Translations under genes and position numbers: made by a program | NCBI RefSeq assembly: GCF_000283155.1 | Contig: NW_004454216.1 | Location: forward strand, 10,643,736-10,707,735 | Direction of reading: 5' to 3' | Source: Ceratotherium simum simum | Taxonomy: Eukaryota; Chordata; Mammalia; Perissodactyla; Rhinocerotidae | DNA length: 64,000 bases | Shown: piece after piece, positions 11,225 through 22,764 of the stretch | How positions within the stretch are numbered: position 1 is the stretch's first letter | Layout: each line of letters begins with the position of its first letter | The notes under the pieces: model-generated | What the model was told of the DNA's origin: nothing | The model's input: the letters and a program-made list of their open reading frames with translations, nothing else | Databases searched by the model: none

Positions 11225-12034
11225 AATGATTTGGGGATAATCAAACACATTAATATTTCTGCTGCCAAAACATACTTAGGAATATTATTGGGAAAAGTGG
11301 AATAAGTAAGATCATAAATTTCTTCTGAGCAGTTCAGGTCCGGTTTTGCTACCAAATGAATTTTGGTGCCAAAATGATGAAAAATCTACTTGTTTAGACG
11401 TCTTTAGATTTTTGGAATTGTGGAATGTGTTATTGCCATTTAATAAATGAGGGAAAAAATTCTCTGAGAGGTTAAATAATTAGACCAACTCAACCTGTAT
11501 TCTTAGTTGATAAACTGCCTGTATTTTGCTCCAGGTTTTACTGTTTTTTTTTTTTTAATAAATGTTTTTATATGGATTTTTAAACCTCAAAATAAAAATA
11601 AAACATTTTTGGGGCGATCTGAGTCTAAAATGACTCCAGATCTCTGCCTAATCTACCTTGCTCGCTAACGTTTCCCTGGCTGATAATCTGTCCTTTCTTA
11701 TTCATCCATTTCCAGGCATCTTCTGCTAGCTAGTCTCTGTCAGAAACCAACGAAACAAAATAACAAAATGATGAGTAAGTAATGAAAATCCCTGTGAAGC
11801 CTGCATCCAAGGCATAAAACGACTAGATTTCAAACCCATTCACAGAATTTTATTAATCTACAACTCAGATTCGAGATTTTGTAATTTAAGTAAAGACTTG
11901 TTTAAGGTAGATAGTTTTCCCTTAATTTGTTAACATTTCCAAATAAGTGATGTAATTTTTAGATTTTTTTCCTTTTTCTTTCCTATTCTCTCATTCCCTG
12001 ATTTTTAATTGTCAAGTTGTTAAAAGTTTTCCCC
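11225..12034. other. Unassigned sequence
   Basis: No gene. A T/A-rich patch lies at 11542-11560; no repeat family recognised with confidence. Confidence 0.4.
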
Positions 12035-12104
12035 CCTTTAAAGTAATAACTTATTTTTCCATTAAGGTGCCTTTAAAGTAATAACTTATTTTTCCATTAA
12101 GGTG
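12035..12104. repeat. Perfect 35-bp tandem duplication
   Basis: The unit at 12035-12069, beginning 'cctttaaagtaataac', is repeated without mismatch at 12070-12104. Perfect identity next to diverged old repeats implies a recent local duplication. Confidence 0.95.
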
Positions 12105-12154
12105 AGCTGATTTTGTAGCCTCTTACATTAGAAAAGGAGCATTATTCACAAGAT

Positions 12155-12215
12155 AGTGCTCATTTGTCTAGTGCCTGGTACACAGTAGGTATTCAATAAA
12201 TGCTTGATAAATGAA
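12155..12215 (+). mobile_element. L2 3' terminus, sense
   Basis: 'gtctagtgcctggtacacag' followed by 'taggtattcaataaatgc' and a 'tgataaatgaa' end is the L2 3' terminal signature. Confidence 0.75.
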
Positions 12216-12661
12216 CAAGATAGAATGGACTCTTAAAATGTTGATGTCCATTCTTCCCATACTGAAGTTTAATTTAACAATAGCTTCAGGATTACATATT
12301 AAAGGTCTCAAGAAAAAGTAATAAATTGAAATACTGTTGTCCAGCTACAGACTGAAATGTAGGTACTGATTTTCTCACTGAGGTATAAGTGAAGCCCTAA
12401 ATACAAATGGGTGCAAGGGCAGAAATATGGTAGACATTCTATAATACTGTTGATTCAAATTGAATCTCTGAAAGTGTTTAAGTTTGAAACTTCTTGGCGT
12501 TCATCCATAAAACACACTATAGGTGTAATTGATAATGCTTGAGTATAATTATCATCATTCGGTTATATGTTCTTGTTTATATTTTCTTATCTCTTACCAA
12601 TAAATTTATGTCCCTGAGACCCATGTGCGTTAAAGAGTTCAAAGCTAGAAGCACACCTTAG
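12216..12661. other. Unassigned AT-rich sequence
   Basis: No gene or repeat recognised. Confidence 0.4.
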
Positions 12662-12852
12662 ACCAGTAGTTTCTAAACCGCACGATCTTTGGAAAAAGTT
12701 ATGGATTCCAGGGCCCTATCGCTGACCTACTGTAACATCATCTGTGAGTGTGGGGCTTGGGAATCTCTACTTCTAAAATCTTCCTCAAGTGATGCTAAAG
12801 TGCCATCTGGCACTAGCCTGTGGAAGAGTGTTTGGGATCCACTGTTTGTGCC
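12662..12852 (+). mobile_element. MER5A-type hAT DNA transposon, diverged
   Basis: Begins 'accagtagtttctaaac' and ends 'gtttgggatccactg', degenerate forms of the MER5A terminal inverted repeat. Internal 'ttgggaatctctacttcta' and 'caagtgatgct' also fit. The 74- and 78-codon plus frames overlapping it are not genes. Confidence 0.65.
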
Positions 12853-14099
12853 TTATGTCGAGAAGCTATCTTCACCAATCTGCAGAATGTTCCAGATCTA
12901 TTCACTGGTATAGAAAGCTATGGGATGCCTGGTTTGGATCCTCCCTGGCAATTTTAGAGGGGAAAAAATTAGTTTGCAAATTGTATAAGAATATGGAGAC
13001 ATTCAATATTAGCTCAGCCTTCTAGGGAAGTAGGATAACATGGTCTCCAAAGGTCTTTTCAGATTTTGACCCACATCACTTATAAGACTCTTCCATATGT
13101 TTGCGAGGGATCACTGGCAAAGACAGTTTTGTTCAGATAAGGCATTCTTCCAAGTATGATCCTGAATCTGAACAGCCTAAGAATATTTTGGGGCTCCTTT
13201 TAACACTGAAGTCATAAAATGCAATGTTTACTATAGAATTGGATTCCATTTTTCAAAAACATACTTGTGGAAATTCACTATAATTACAAGAGAATACAGA
13301 GAAGGAAATCAGTTAAGTGTTTTTTGAAAATTCATATTCACAGTATCAGTGGGTACCTTTGCTTACAGAGTAGAATCTCTTGGAAACAGATGACATTCAC
13401 TCCCCATCTGTTGTCTCCTGACATTGTTTAATCATCAGTGTCAGAGTGAACAGCATGAGCTGCTCTCATCTCATCCCTTCATTTGCCGTGAAATCACAGG
13501 CCTGTAGATAGACCCAAAGAAGGAACTTTCAGTCCCAGGATGACATCATTCCCTGCACTTGGCTCCTGGTGATTCAGCTCTGCCAGGGGATGCTATGAGA
13601 GTCAGCCACAGTGCTTCTTTCATCCACAGAACACGCTGTCTGTCCCAGAACTGGCACAGCTCACTGCAAAGCAAAGAAAATTTTGTGCCCCTTTCACAAT
13701 ACTTTTTCCCTTTGTCTGATTTTTATTAGATCCCAGAGCCATTTTTCCCCTTTGGAACATGTTTTAAAAATTGGTAGAAGCCAATGAGAAAATGACTCAA
13801 ATGATAGATGTTCTCTTTATATCTTTTCTTCTTAGGATCTATCTATTTCATAAAGCAGCTATATCAACTGCTGAATGGACTGTCTTCATTTATCTGACTA
13901 AAATGTGTTCTACTGCTTGGCCATCATCTCAAAGGTATTCTCTTAGGGAGTTAAAATACTGATATTCAGATTACAGGTTTGAGATATTCAGAAACTTAGT
14001 CTGTAATATCTAGGTATGGGTTTACATCATTCATATGTCCTACCCATTGAGTTTCAAGTGTAAAGTAACAGCTACATGTCACATTATGTTTGAGGCATT
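12853..14099. other. Unassigned sequence, including a less AT-rich stretch at 13380-13700
   Basis: No gene recognised. The part at 13380-13700 is more balanced in composition than its surroundings and resembles no repeat I know, so it is a candidate unique sequence. A 63-codon frame (13771-13962) shows no domain. Confidence 0.4.
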
Positions 14100-14310
14100 T
14101 TTGAATTTATTATAATCTTTAAAAATCATGATAACTCTGTATGTGTTCATGCTTAGGTGTACAGGGAAGATGGATATATTTCTTTCCATATTATAGATGA
14201 GTAAACTGAGGTTCAGGGAGATTTAGTGATTTACCTAAAGTCAGCCTGTTGGTAAGAGACAGATTAATAATTTAAATCCAGATTTTCTCACTCTAAGTGT
14301 ATAACTTCTT
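14100..14310 (-). mobile_element. MIR SINE, antisense
   Basis: 'attatagatgagtaaactga', 'ggttcagggagatttagtga' and 'tttacctaaagtcagcctgt' follow the reversed MIR core. Confidence 0.8.
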
Positions 14311-15084
14311 CCTCTACTTTCTAACTTCCCTCCTATTGTGATAGTGATAATAAAGAATCCATGCGACTTGTCTCTACTTTTCTAAAATGCATAATCCTGC
14401 CCATTGGTGTTTTTCTCAATTAAAAAAATAGATTTCCTTGGCTATTGGCTGCGTCCATTTTTTCTTTGAATTCACATGTTAACATTTAGATCATTGTTAG
14501 TTCCTTCTCCATCTTTTGCTTCACAACATGGCACAGCCCCAAGGTTGGAGTTAGTGACTTGAAAATGTGATGGCAGTGGCTTTAGGGAGGAAGGAATAAA
14601 GAGAAGTTGGACTGAACAAGATAGGAAGTTTAGTAATTGTTTTAAAATGTCATCTTTTAAAAGCAAGAATTCTGGCCCTCTAGTATAAAAACTAAGTGAG
14701 AATTTAGATTTTAATTATAGACTTCTGCAAAGTTCACTCTTTGTGTTAACCCAATAGGAAGAAGCTTTTTATAGATACCAATTTATTCAGTTTCTTTAAC
14801 ACTCCAAACTGAACCATCACTTTCACGATTTTTTATTATTAAAAGAAGTTTCTTTTTAAACTGCTGCTATAATAAATAAGGTAATGCTTCAATAGAATTG
14901 AAAGTTATAGAACAATCTAAACCCTCTGGGCTTGGGGCTCAAGGTATTTAACTTACTGTGAATAGTGAGCGTCAGAGTGACAGAGAGGAATAAACAAAAA
15001 TGGGTAACCACGGAGCCCAGAACACCAGCAATTCCATTTGTCTTGACCAAGTAATTGCTACGTAATGGTCTGGAGGTCACCTGC
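14311..15084. other. Unassigned sequence
   Basis: No gene or recognised repeat. Minus frames of 63-64 codons (14472-14666, 14889-15080) look like chance. Confidence 0.4.
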
Positions 15085-15235
15085 AGAGGTTCTACTCCCA
15101 GTTCTCGTAAGAGTCACTGTGCAACCTTTTCAAAATCACACTTTCCTCTGGGCCTTGGCGTCCTTCATCTATAAAGTGAAAGTGGATCTATATGTACTCA
15201 AAGATTCTTTCCAGTGTTAATATTCTAAGATCGCA
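15085..15235 (+). mobile_element. MIR-like CORE-SINE, sense
   Basis: 'ctcccagttctcgtaagagt', 'cactgtgcaacctttt', 'ctgggccttggcgtccttca' and 'ctataaagtgaaagtgg' follow the sense MIR order, ending in a 'ttctttccagtgttaatatt' segment seen in MIR-related SINEs. Confidence 0.65.
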
Positions 15236-16004
15236 AATGCTTACAAAGAGAACAATTTAAAAAGATCTCACTCATGATTAAACAAGGTGGAAAAAATCAA
15301 CGTTAAGGAAGCTGGAAGCATTCAACCTCAGATGCGAAGCCCTTTAAAAATTTGTTTTTCCCCCTAAGTAGGGTTGGTGCTGCTGCTAAGGGGACATTTG
15401 TCAGACTCTGGGCATAATTTCACTTTGATTAAATGTTTGTGATGCTGCTTCAATTCATGCTACTCATCTAGCCTGATTTGATTGTCCGGGTTTTGGTTTC
15501 ATTTTGTCCTCTTAGGAAAAGAGTACAAAATAATATCAGGGTGCTATTTCACAGGCTGGTTTTTAAAACAACACAGAAATTCTATACATGCATTATTCTC
15601 CAAGAACACTATATTTTTGAGAGTTCAGTACCTGGTATAATGTGATGAATCCACTAAAATATTTGGCAAAGTAGATATTGGAACACATGATTTCTTGCAT
15701 TGGTGTACGCTATAATCTATGGGTGTCTTTATTTATTACTATGACTTGGTGATTATTCATGTAAGACATACTATGTTAAGTTGATAAACCATTACTACAT
15801 ATGGGTTATCATCCTCCTGAGAGTCAATAATGCTCACAGCTCCTTTTAAGCTTTCAACTATTCACAGTCTAAGCATAAAGATGACAAGGTTAAGGAGTGG
15901 AGGCTACAGATAGAGAAGAGAACATCTTTTATGCTGTTTTCCAACGTAAAAGTCAGGTCATTTTTAACGATCACCATTCTTCTTGAATTTATGCTTCTGG
16001 AATG
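15236..16004. other. Unassigned sequence; candidate unique stretch at 15330-15600
   Basis: No gene and no repeat recognised. The stretch at 15330-15600 lacks low-complexity tracts and mobile-element landmarks, so conservation is worth testing. Confidence 0.4.
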
Positions 16005-16150
16005 GGTGGTGGAAAGAACACAGTTCTAGAAATCACAATATCTTAGTTCTAATCCTGGCCTCCTGTCAAATTAGATGTGTGGAACATGTCACTTAGAGCC
16101 TCTAAAATTCAATTTCCTCATCTGTAAATTGGATGATTCATTCTATAATT
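16005..16150 (+). mobile_element. MIR SINE, sense
   Basis: 'gttctaatcctggcctcctg', 'tggaacatgtcacttagagc' and 'aatttcctcatctgtaaatt' give the MIR head-to-core order. Confidence 0.82.
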
Positions 16151-17384
16151 TTTAAATTTCATTCCTTTTTTATTCTATAATTAACTTGAATCCCTTCTCA
16201 AATTCTTGAACCTAGCTTTCTATGAATCTAAACGAAAAATGTGATTTTGTAACTGATACTTAGTATGTAATAGCTGACCCTGACTTGCTTCCTCAATACT
16301 TCTAAAAATCACTTTATTGATAAGGAACATTAAAACAGTCATTTTTGAAAAGGTAAAAAGCAAAAAAAAGACATAAATTCACCATCAATAAGACTTGTTT
16401 TTGGAAAACAGAGAGTTGAAAGCATGTTATTGCGTATTTATGGGATGTGAAAGGGACTGTCACTGTGTAATTGATATTCTTCATGCTTAAGAGTTGAACT
16501 TAAAGAAACAGCAGATTTCCCATTAAACTAAGCCACGTTGATTTCCTGTATGAGATGTAGAGGGAATCCCATGCCTCATCTCTCTTGTTCATGTGAATGT
16601 TAGGCCATTTTAGAGTATATGTATAGCCATAAGTGCTACATAAATACAGTGATATTATTATAATGATTAAACAATGGTATGTGTGCATGTATATATGTTG
16701 TGTGTGTGCGTATGTCCACATACATGTGTATGTGTGTTAGGAGGGAAAAAACAATAAAGAAAGAAATAGAAATCTAAATTAGCATATATTTCTAATTGAA
16801 TGTGTTAAAGGAAGTGATCTTTTAAAAAATAAATTGTGTATTGGTTGAAAAGGCTTTAATTAATAACCTGCATTTGAATTTACTTCCATTTAGCAGTGGA
16901 AAATAGTACCTCATGATCTATGTGTGAAAGAAAGGCACATCGTGTAAAAATCTTAGGCTGCATAACAGAGAAAAAGGAAAAAAGAAGTTGTTGGTGCAAT
17001 GTAGAGTTTAACTGAATTACTGACTTATAGTCTAAAGCAATTTACATATCAGAGTGCAGGCATATATTCAGAGCAAATTCACGAATCAGACCTGATATGA
17101 CAAGGAAAACAAACAAACATAAAAATTGTATACAAAGTAAAAGCCTGGGATTTCCTAGAATAGAGAAACTCTTCAGTTGTGGCAGGAATTATAGACGTAA
17201 ACTGTATCATCCCAACAAATATCATTGTTACAAATACAGGAATTAAAGCACTTAAACATAATAGCAATGTAATATTTATAATTCATTTTCAAGAGCAGGC
17301 AGTTAGTCAAGTTAGCAAATACATTTACCACTTGTGAAATATTCTGCCTAAAGAAAGCAGTTCTGTTCTGATAACGTGGTTTCC
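16151..17384. other. Unassigned AT-rich sequence with a short GT/AT patch
   Basis: No gene. A mixed tg/ta patch at about 16677-16737 is low complexity; a 73-codon minus frame (16500-16721) covers it and is chance. Confidence 0.4.
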
Positions 17385-17541
17385 TGAATCAATGTTTCTC
17401 CAAGGAGTATGAGCACCACAAGGGAACCTGGAAATGCAAATTCTCAGGCCCCACCCCAGATCCACTGAATGAGAAAATCCGGGGGAAAGCCCACCTTCCA
17501 GGTGATTCTCATGCACATGAAAGTTTGAGAAGCACTAGTTT
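17385..17541. mobile_element. MER5A-type hAT DNA transposon
   Basis: Nearly complete element: the left end 'caatgtttctccaaggag' and right end 'aagtttgagaagcactag' are degenerate inverted repeats of the cagtggttctcaa type. The interior 'tgcaaattctcaggccccac' and 'ccaggtgattctcatgcac' is highly characteristic. Nonautonomous and noncoding. Confidence 0.88.
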
Positions 17542-19109
17542 AGTAATACAGTAGAAAAGCTCGAGAGTATTCTGTCATCATGAAAACACGATATATTGGA
17601 TTTCATACTTACAATTCTTAACCCTCAAAAAAGACTCTACGGAGATTGCCAGACAGATAAATATACTTCTTAGGCTTGTTATATTTTTTTTATTGTATAA
17701 AATAACGAAGTCATCAGATGATTAAGAAGCTTTTCAAAGCTAAACAATAGTCAATAGTTCAGTGAAATAAAACAGGTGCAGATAATCTCCTACATCCCAG
17801 GCATGAAGCCTTGCTTGCAGCCAAATATCCCGTCCCCCACTTCATTGTATACATTCCATTAAGCTGGCCAAGGAGAAGGGAAAGGAACAGAGACAAAGAG
17901 GGCAGTGAACTGGAGTTCACTTAAAATTATTTCTTTTTCTATATAAAGTGAAAGTTAAGTAATCTTAAGCTTCCTTCAAGCACCTTCTTGCGTGTCTAGC
18001 TATAATAATACTGTACAGGAACAATTAGACCAAGAATCTTGTGGAAGAATCTAGTGAGAGACTCTAGAAGAAAGTGACATCAATTTCTGTGTGACAGTTG
18101 AATTCCTCATTCAAAACTCCTACCAATCTATATTATTTTTGCAATAATGTCTATGTGGCATATAAAAAACCTTTATCATCACAGTCAGTGTTCAGTATCA
18201 TATGGTTCTTCTACTAGATAATAGGAAGGTGAAAAACCCACAATGAACAGTTTTTATGGTTCAAAGATAGTATGATTTGTAGCCTTAAAAAAAAAGCTGC
18301 TTAAAAAACGAATTATGGCAAGTGAGAGTATGGGGAGAAATGGGATAAGTCAAAAAAGTTTCATAGAAGCAAAAGTTCATCTTTTGAAGATTATCTTATT
18401 CCTTGCCTTTTATTACAATTCAATATATCTTCGAATTTTTATTTTTAGCACAAGGCTTGCTCAGGATTACAGGCGAAGGCATTCAGTCATTTTCTAGGTC
18501 TTTCTAAGGATGAGTATGTACTACTTGTCATTTAGGATCCTCCCACACATTTTCTACGTAGGTATGTACTTATGTATTTAATGTCATAATGTCTACAGGT
18601 ACACTGCAGTATTCATTCCAGTTACTCTTATTCTGGACACCATATTCTGAGAAGCTCCATCTTGACTTGAGAAAATCCAGATAGAGTTCCAACTAGAACT
18701 GGACAGTGCTTGGTAGGATTTTTGAGGGTATACTTTAGAGATTCAGGGGACCAGGGATTTAATTTTATAAAATGAAATCACTAAGAAAGAATGGTGTTGC
18801 AGCCTACATTTTACTTTTTAAATATCTACTTCAAAGTTGAATTGTTACTCTATTACAGAACTTCCACCTGAACCCTGGTAGGGTAACTGGCACTGGACTT
18901 GCCCTCTCACCATAACAACTACAAACAGGACAAAATATGTAAAGCCACTGTTTTGATATATTGGGCAACAAGCAGCACATAGCTGTGATCCCTCGGGGAA
19001 GGGAAATCAATTAGGTGAGCACAAAATTCACCCAGACTTTCTGTGTAGAGACACTTTCTGGACTAAAGATACTTTCTGGACTGGAATCTAAGCACAGCGT
19101 GAAAGTCTC
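17542..19109. other. Unassigned sequence
   Basis: No gene recognised. At 19042-19078 an 'actttctggact' segment occurs twice in tandem context. A 60-codon plus frame (18315-18497) shows no domain. Confidence 0.4.
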
Positions 19110-19196
19110 ACAGTGAATACACTAGAGTATTCAGAAAGGGTGGAGGCAACTTGTCAGTAACTTATTCTCAAGTGATTCGGGAATTAAAAAAAAAAA
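19110..19196 (+). mobile_element. L1 3' terminus, sense (old L1M type)
   Basis: 'agagtattcagaaagggtgg' then 'ttgtcagtaacttattctca' and a terminal A-run (19187-19198) match the 3' end of old L1 elements. The last 50 bp closely resemble those at 21204-21252. Confidence 0.65.
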
Positions 19197-19344
19197 AACT
19201 CTCAGAGACAGAGATCGGAGTTCATTCAGGAAGGCAGAAACAGCTAGAATTTATGGGGCAGAGCACTACAGAGTAGAGAATGTCGTAGAGAAAAAGCTCC
19301 AGAATTCTGCCTGGGCGTCCCATTGAGGCTGTTGTTGAATATAC

Positions 19345-20450
19345 AAATATTTTTCAGTAAAGACACTAAAAAGCAACAAGCATAAAAGTAAAAAAAAAAT
19401 TGAATTGGACTTCATTAAATTCAAAAACTTTTACTTTTCCAAAAACACCTTCTAGAAAATTAAAAGACAAGCCACGGAATGGGAGAAAATACTTGCAATA
19501 TGTACACCTGATAAAGGAATTGTATTCCAATATAAAAAGAATTCTTACAACTCAATAAGAAGAAAATGAACAAAACAGTAAAAAATATTTGAATGGACAC
19601 ATCACAGAAGACATATGTATAATCAATAAACGCATGCAACATTGCTTTAGGCATCAAGACAATACAACTTAAATCCATAATGAGATACCATTGCACACCA
19701 ACCAGAATGGGAAAAATTAAGAAGTCTGACAATGCCAAGTATTGATGAGGATGTGGAACATCTGGAACTCTCACATGTTGCTTGTAGAAATATTAAATGG
19801 TAGGGTCACTTTGACAAATAATTGGGCAGTTTGTTCAAGTTAAATATACGTTAATCACAAGACTCAGCAATTCTCTCCATAAGTATTTGCCCAAGAGAAA
19901 GAAAATCATATATCCAGTCCACAGAAAGACTTGTAGATTAATATTATTATTAATATTATGCATATACTAATTATATGCATAATAATAATATGCCGCTTTA
20001 TTCTCAAACTGAAGGCAACCAAAATGTCCATCAATGAATGAATGAATAAACAAATTTTGGTATATAAGTGGAAAAATTCACACCAATAAAGAGAAATAAA
20101 CTACACTCAAGTGCATAGATAAATATCAAAACATTATAATGAGCAAAATAATCTAGACACAGAGTATATATGGCAGGGTTCCATTTATATAAAATTCTAG
20201 AATAGGCAAAACTCTACTTTAGTGACTGAAAGTAAACAATAGTTGCCCGGGACATGTGATGTGAGTGAAGAGACTGACTGCAAAGGAACATGAGGGAACA
20301 CTTTAAGGTGAAAGTAACGTTCTATCTCTTGATTGGTTTGGTGGTCACACAGATGTCTACATTTGTCAAAACTCAGAACAATACACTTAAAATAGTTCCA
20401 TTTTATTGTAGATAAATTATATTCAGAAAAGTTTGTTTTAAAGCAAAATG
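19345..20450 (+). mobile_element. L1 LINE fragment, sense (ORF2 C-terminus and 3'UTR)
   Basis: 'ttgaattggacttcattaaa', 'ggaatgggagaaaatacttg', 'aatgagataccattgcacac', 'aagtattgatgaggatgtgg' and 'ccatcaatgaatgaatg' run in the order of the L1 ORF2 C-terminal coding region followed by 3'UTR. The reading frame is broken by stops and frameshifts. A 13-bp-arm hairpin insertion (19954-19984) sits inside it. No TSD was found. Confidence 0.85.
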
Positions 20451-20859
20451 TATAGTTAAATAAATAGCAAGTTACTAATTTTAGCTCATTAAAAAAATTA
20501 GAACCCAAGAGCCTATACTGACATTAATTAATTAACTGAGTGTAGAGAAATTGTCACTGACAATAGACAGTTAACGTCTGAAAATAGAAGGAATAATTCA
20601 TTTAGAAAATCTCTATTTGGAAACCTTATTTGAAATAATTAATTCAGCCAAGAAACATCAATGGGTGTTAAGATTAGTGGGTAAATGTTTGCTGAGCAAT
20701 GTGATATTTACATAGTTTCAAACACCTCTACATAAAATATTTATTGAATACATAGGAAAGAAAGAGTGATGTACAGTGGAGAAACATGACAAGCACTACC
20801 TTAACCAAGTGATCAAGGTTAACAAATTGTGTGCTACCTGATAAGACACAATACAAACA
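20451..20859. other. Unassigned AT-rich sequence
   Basis: No gene or distinct repeat; it may hold further unrecognised L1 sequence between two L1 pieces. Confidence 0.35.
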
Positions 20860-21252
20860 AAGCATCATTTCTGGGATATTCTTGGCAGAAGTCATGCTAT
20901 GAATCTAATAGTGAGGAAACATAAAACAAACCCAAATTAAGGAACATTCTACAAAATTATGGGAGGAATCTAAAGAAACATGACAAATAAATGCAACATG
21001 TGATCATGGATTGGATACTTTTGATATAAAGGATATTATTGGGACAACATGAGCAGCAAAACTTGAGTGGGGTCTTCTTATTATATGATGGCATGTGTCA
21101 CGGTTAATTTCCTGATTCTGATCGCTGTAGTCTGGTTACGTAAGAGAATATTCTGTTTGTGGGAAATATATTCTAGAGTATTTTGAAATGCTGGCATACC
21201 TTGTCAGTAACTTACTCTCAAGTGATTCAAGAATAAAGAAAAAAAAAACCTC
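20860..21252 (+). mobile_element. L1 3'UTR, sense (old L1M type)
   Basis: 'ttgatataaaggatattatt', 'cacggttaatttcctgattc', 'tggttacgtaagagaatatt' and 'ttgtcagtaacttactctca' plus an A-run (21238-21248) follow the 3'UTR of old mammalian L1 subfamilies. Confidence 0.75.
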
Positions 21253-21361
21253 TTAGTACTAATTTTGGTTATATTTTACTGACTTCCTAGAGGATTCACT
21301 AGAGCTGTAAAATGAAGAGACTAACATTTATCCAGCCTAAGGAAAATCATACTTCTACTTT

Positions 21362-21660
21362 TTTTTTTTTTTTTGTAAGGAAGATCAACCCTGAGCTAAC
21401 ATCCATGCCAAACCTCCTCCTCTTTTTGCTGAGGAAGACTGGCTCTGAGCTAACATCTATTGCCAATCCTCCTCCTTTTTTTTCCCAAAGCACCACTAGA
21501 TAGTTGTATGTCATAGTTGCACATCCTTCTAGTTGCTGTATGTGGGACACCGCCTCAGCATGGCCAGAGAAGCGGTGTATCAGTGCGCGCCCGGGATTCA
21601 AACCTGGGCCGCCAGTAGCGGAGCGCGCGCACTCAACCGCTAAGCCATGGGGCCAGCTCC
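21362..21660 (-). mobile_element. ERE SINE, antisense, long variant with extra internal module
   Basis: Left end is a T-run (reverse of the A tail), followed by two 'gaggaaga' body modules, then a segment around 21492-21550 ('atagttgtatgtcatagttg') absent from most ERE copies here, then the tRNA-like head ending 'taagccatggggccagctc'. Flanking repeats at 21348-21362 and 21661-21675 match with one mismatch, giving a TSD of about 14-15 bp. The extra module is shared with the copy at 54641-54935 and probably marks a subfamily. Confidence 0.93.
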
Positions 21661-22055
21661 CATACCTCTACTTTTACAGCATAGAATTATCCTTACAAAA
21701 TGCACATGGAAGTTAAGTTCTGTGTGTCAATGTAAAGCTAATGGTAATTATCAACTATGATTGGAAAGGTAATATAATACATATACTACACAAAAATATT
21801 TATTGAAATGGTTTTCACCAGAATGCTCAAAACCTTTGTAATTGAAAGCAATCACTGTGAATTATTATTTTCTTACATTTTATTTAGTCAGTTTTTTAAT
21901 TTAGCCTCTTTCACAACGAAATTAAGCATTCTTCTACCCCTTTTCTTGGCCCATTTACCACAGTTTAAACAGTAGGGTGTGCAAACCACTGAACTATTAT
22001 TATCTTGCAAGATTACCTGCTTATCTTGGATCACTCTTGACACTTTCTGGTTTTT

Positions 22056-22294
22056 TTATGTGTGAGGAAGAATAGCCCTGAGCTAACATCTGTTGCCAAT
22101 CCTCCTCTTTTTGATGAGGAATATTGGCCCCGGGCTAACATCTATGCCCATCTTCCTCTACTTTATATGGGACACCCCCACGGCATGGCTTGACAAGTGG
22201 TGCAAAGTACTGCGCCCAGGATCCAAACCGGTGAACCACGGGAGACCGAAGCAGAGCCAGAGAACTTAACTGCTACACCACTGGGCCGGCCCCA
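22056..22294 (-). mobile_element. ERE SINE, antisense
   Basis: T-rich left end, 'gaggaagaatagccctgagc' and 'gaggaatattggccccgg' body modules, 'ctactttatatgggacac' centre and the head ending 'cactgggccggcccca'. Imperfect flanking repeats at 22040-22055 and 22295-22310 (14 of 16 alike) indicate an older copy. Confidence 0.93.
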
Positions 22295-22764
22295 ACTCTT
22301 TCTGATTTTTATTCTGAGATTCTACAATTCAGTCCCTGCTATTCTATTAATACCTCCAACTTTCCAGAGCCTTGATCTAATTCAAGGCCAGATGTTACAT
22401 TTTACGAAGTTTCCCTATTTTCAGTGTAATGTGTTAAATCTAAAGTCATTTAGCAGACACATGTGATCATGAACTTTTCAAAACAAACCAACAAAATATA
22501 GCCGGGGCTGATCTTCATCAGTACACAGCAATACATCCAGGCCAGTTGTTAAAATATTGAGATATTTCCATCCCACTTGATACATAGCTGGTGCTCTGAA
22601 TCCTTCAAGTGTCTCACTGTGGTCTTTGCCACCCATTGCCATCCTAGGATTCCTCCTCTCAACTCTCATTATCCAGAAACTAAAAAGGTAATGCTCGGAA
22701 CACCAGAGGGCATCTAGAATTCAGCTTCAGCACCATGGCCAGTGTCTCCCAAGACTCGCCCTTG
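22295..22764. other. Unassigned sequence
   Basis: No gene recognised; an 89-codon plus frame (22197-22466) begins inside the ERE and shows no domain. Confidence 0.4.

Noticed and set aside
21504..21716. Pairs of opposed frames recurring at 21.3-21.7, 35.4-35.6, 39.5-39.8, 54.5-55.0 and 56.3-56.6 kb
   Set aside because: The similar peptides ('LLRKTGSELTS', 'FLSKKRR') look like a conserved protein family but are translations of ERE SINE copies.
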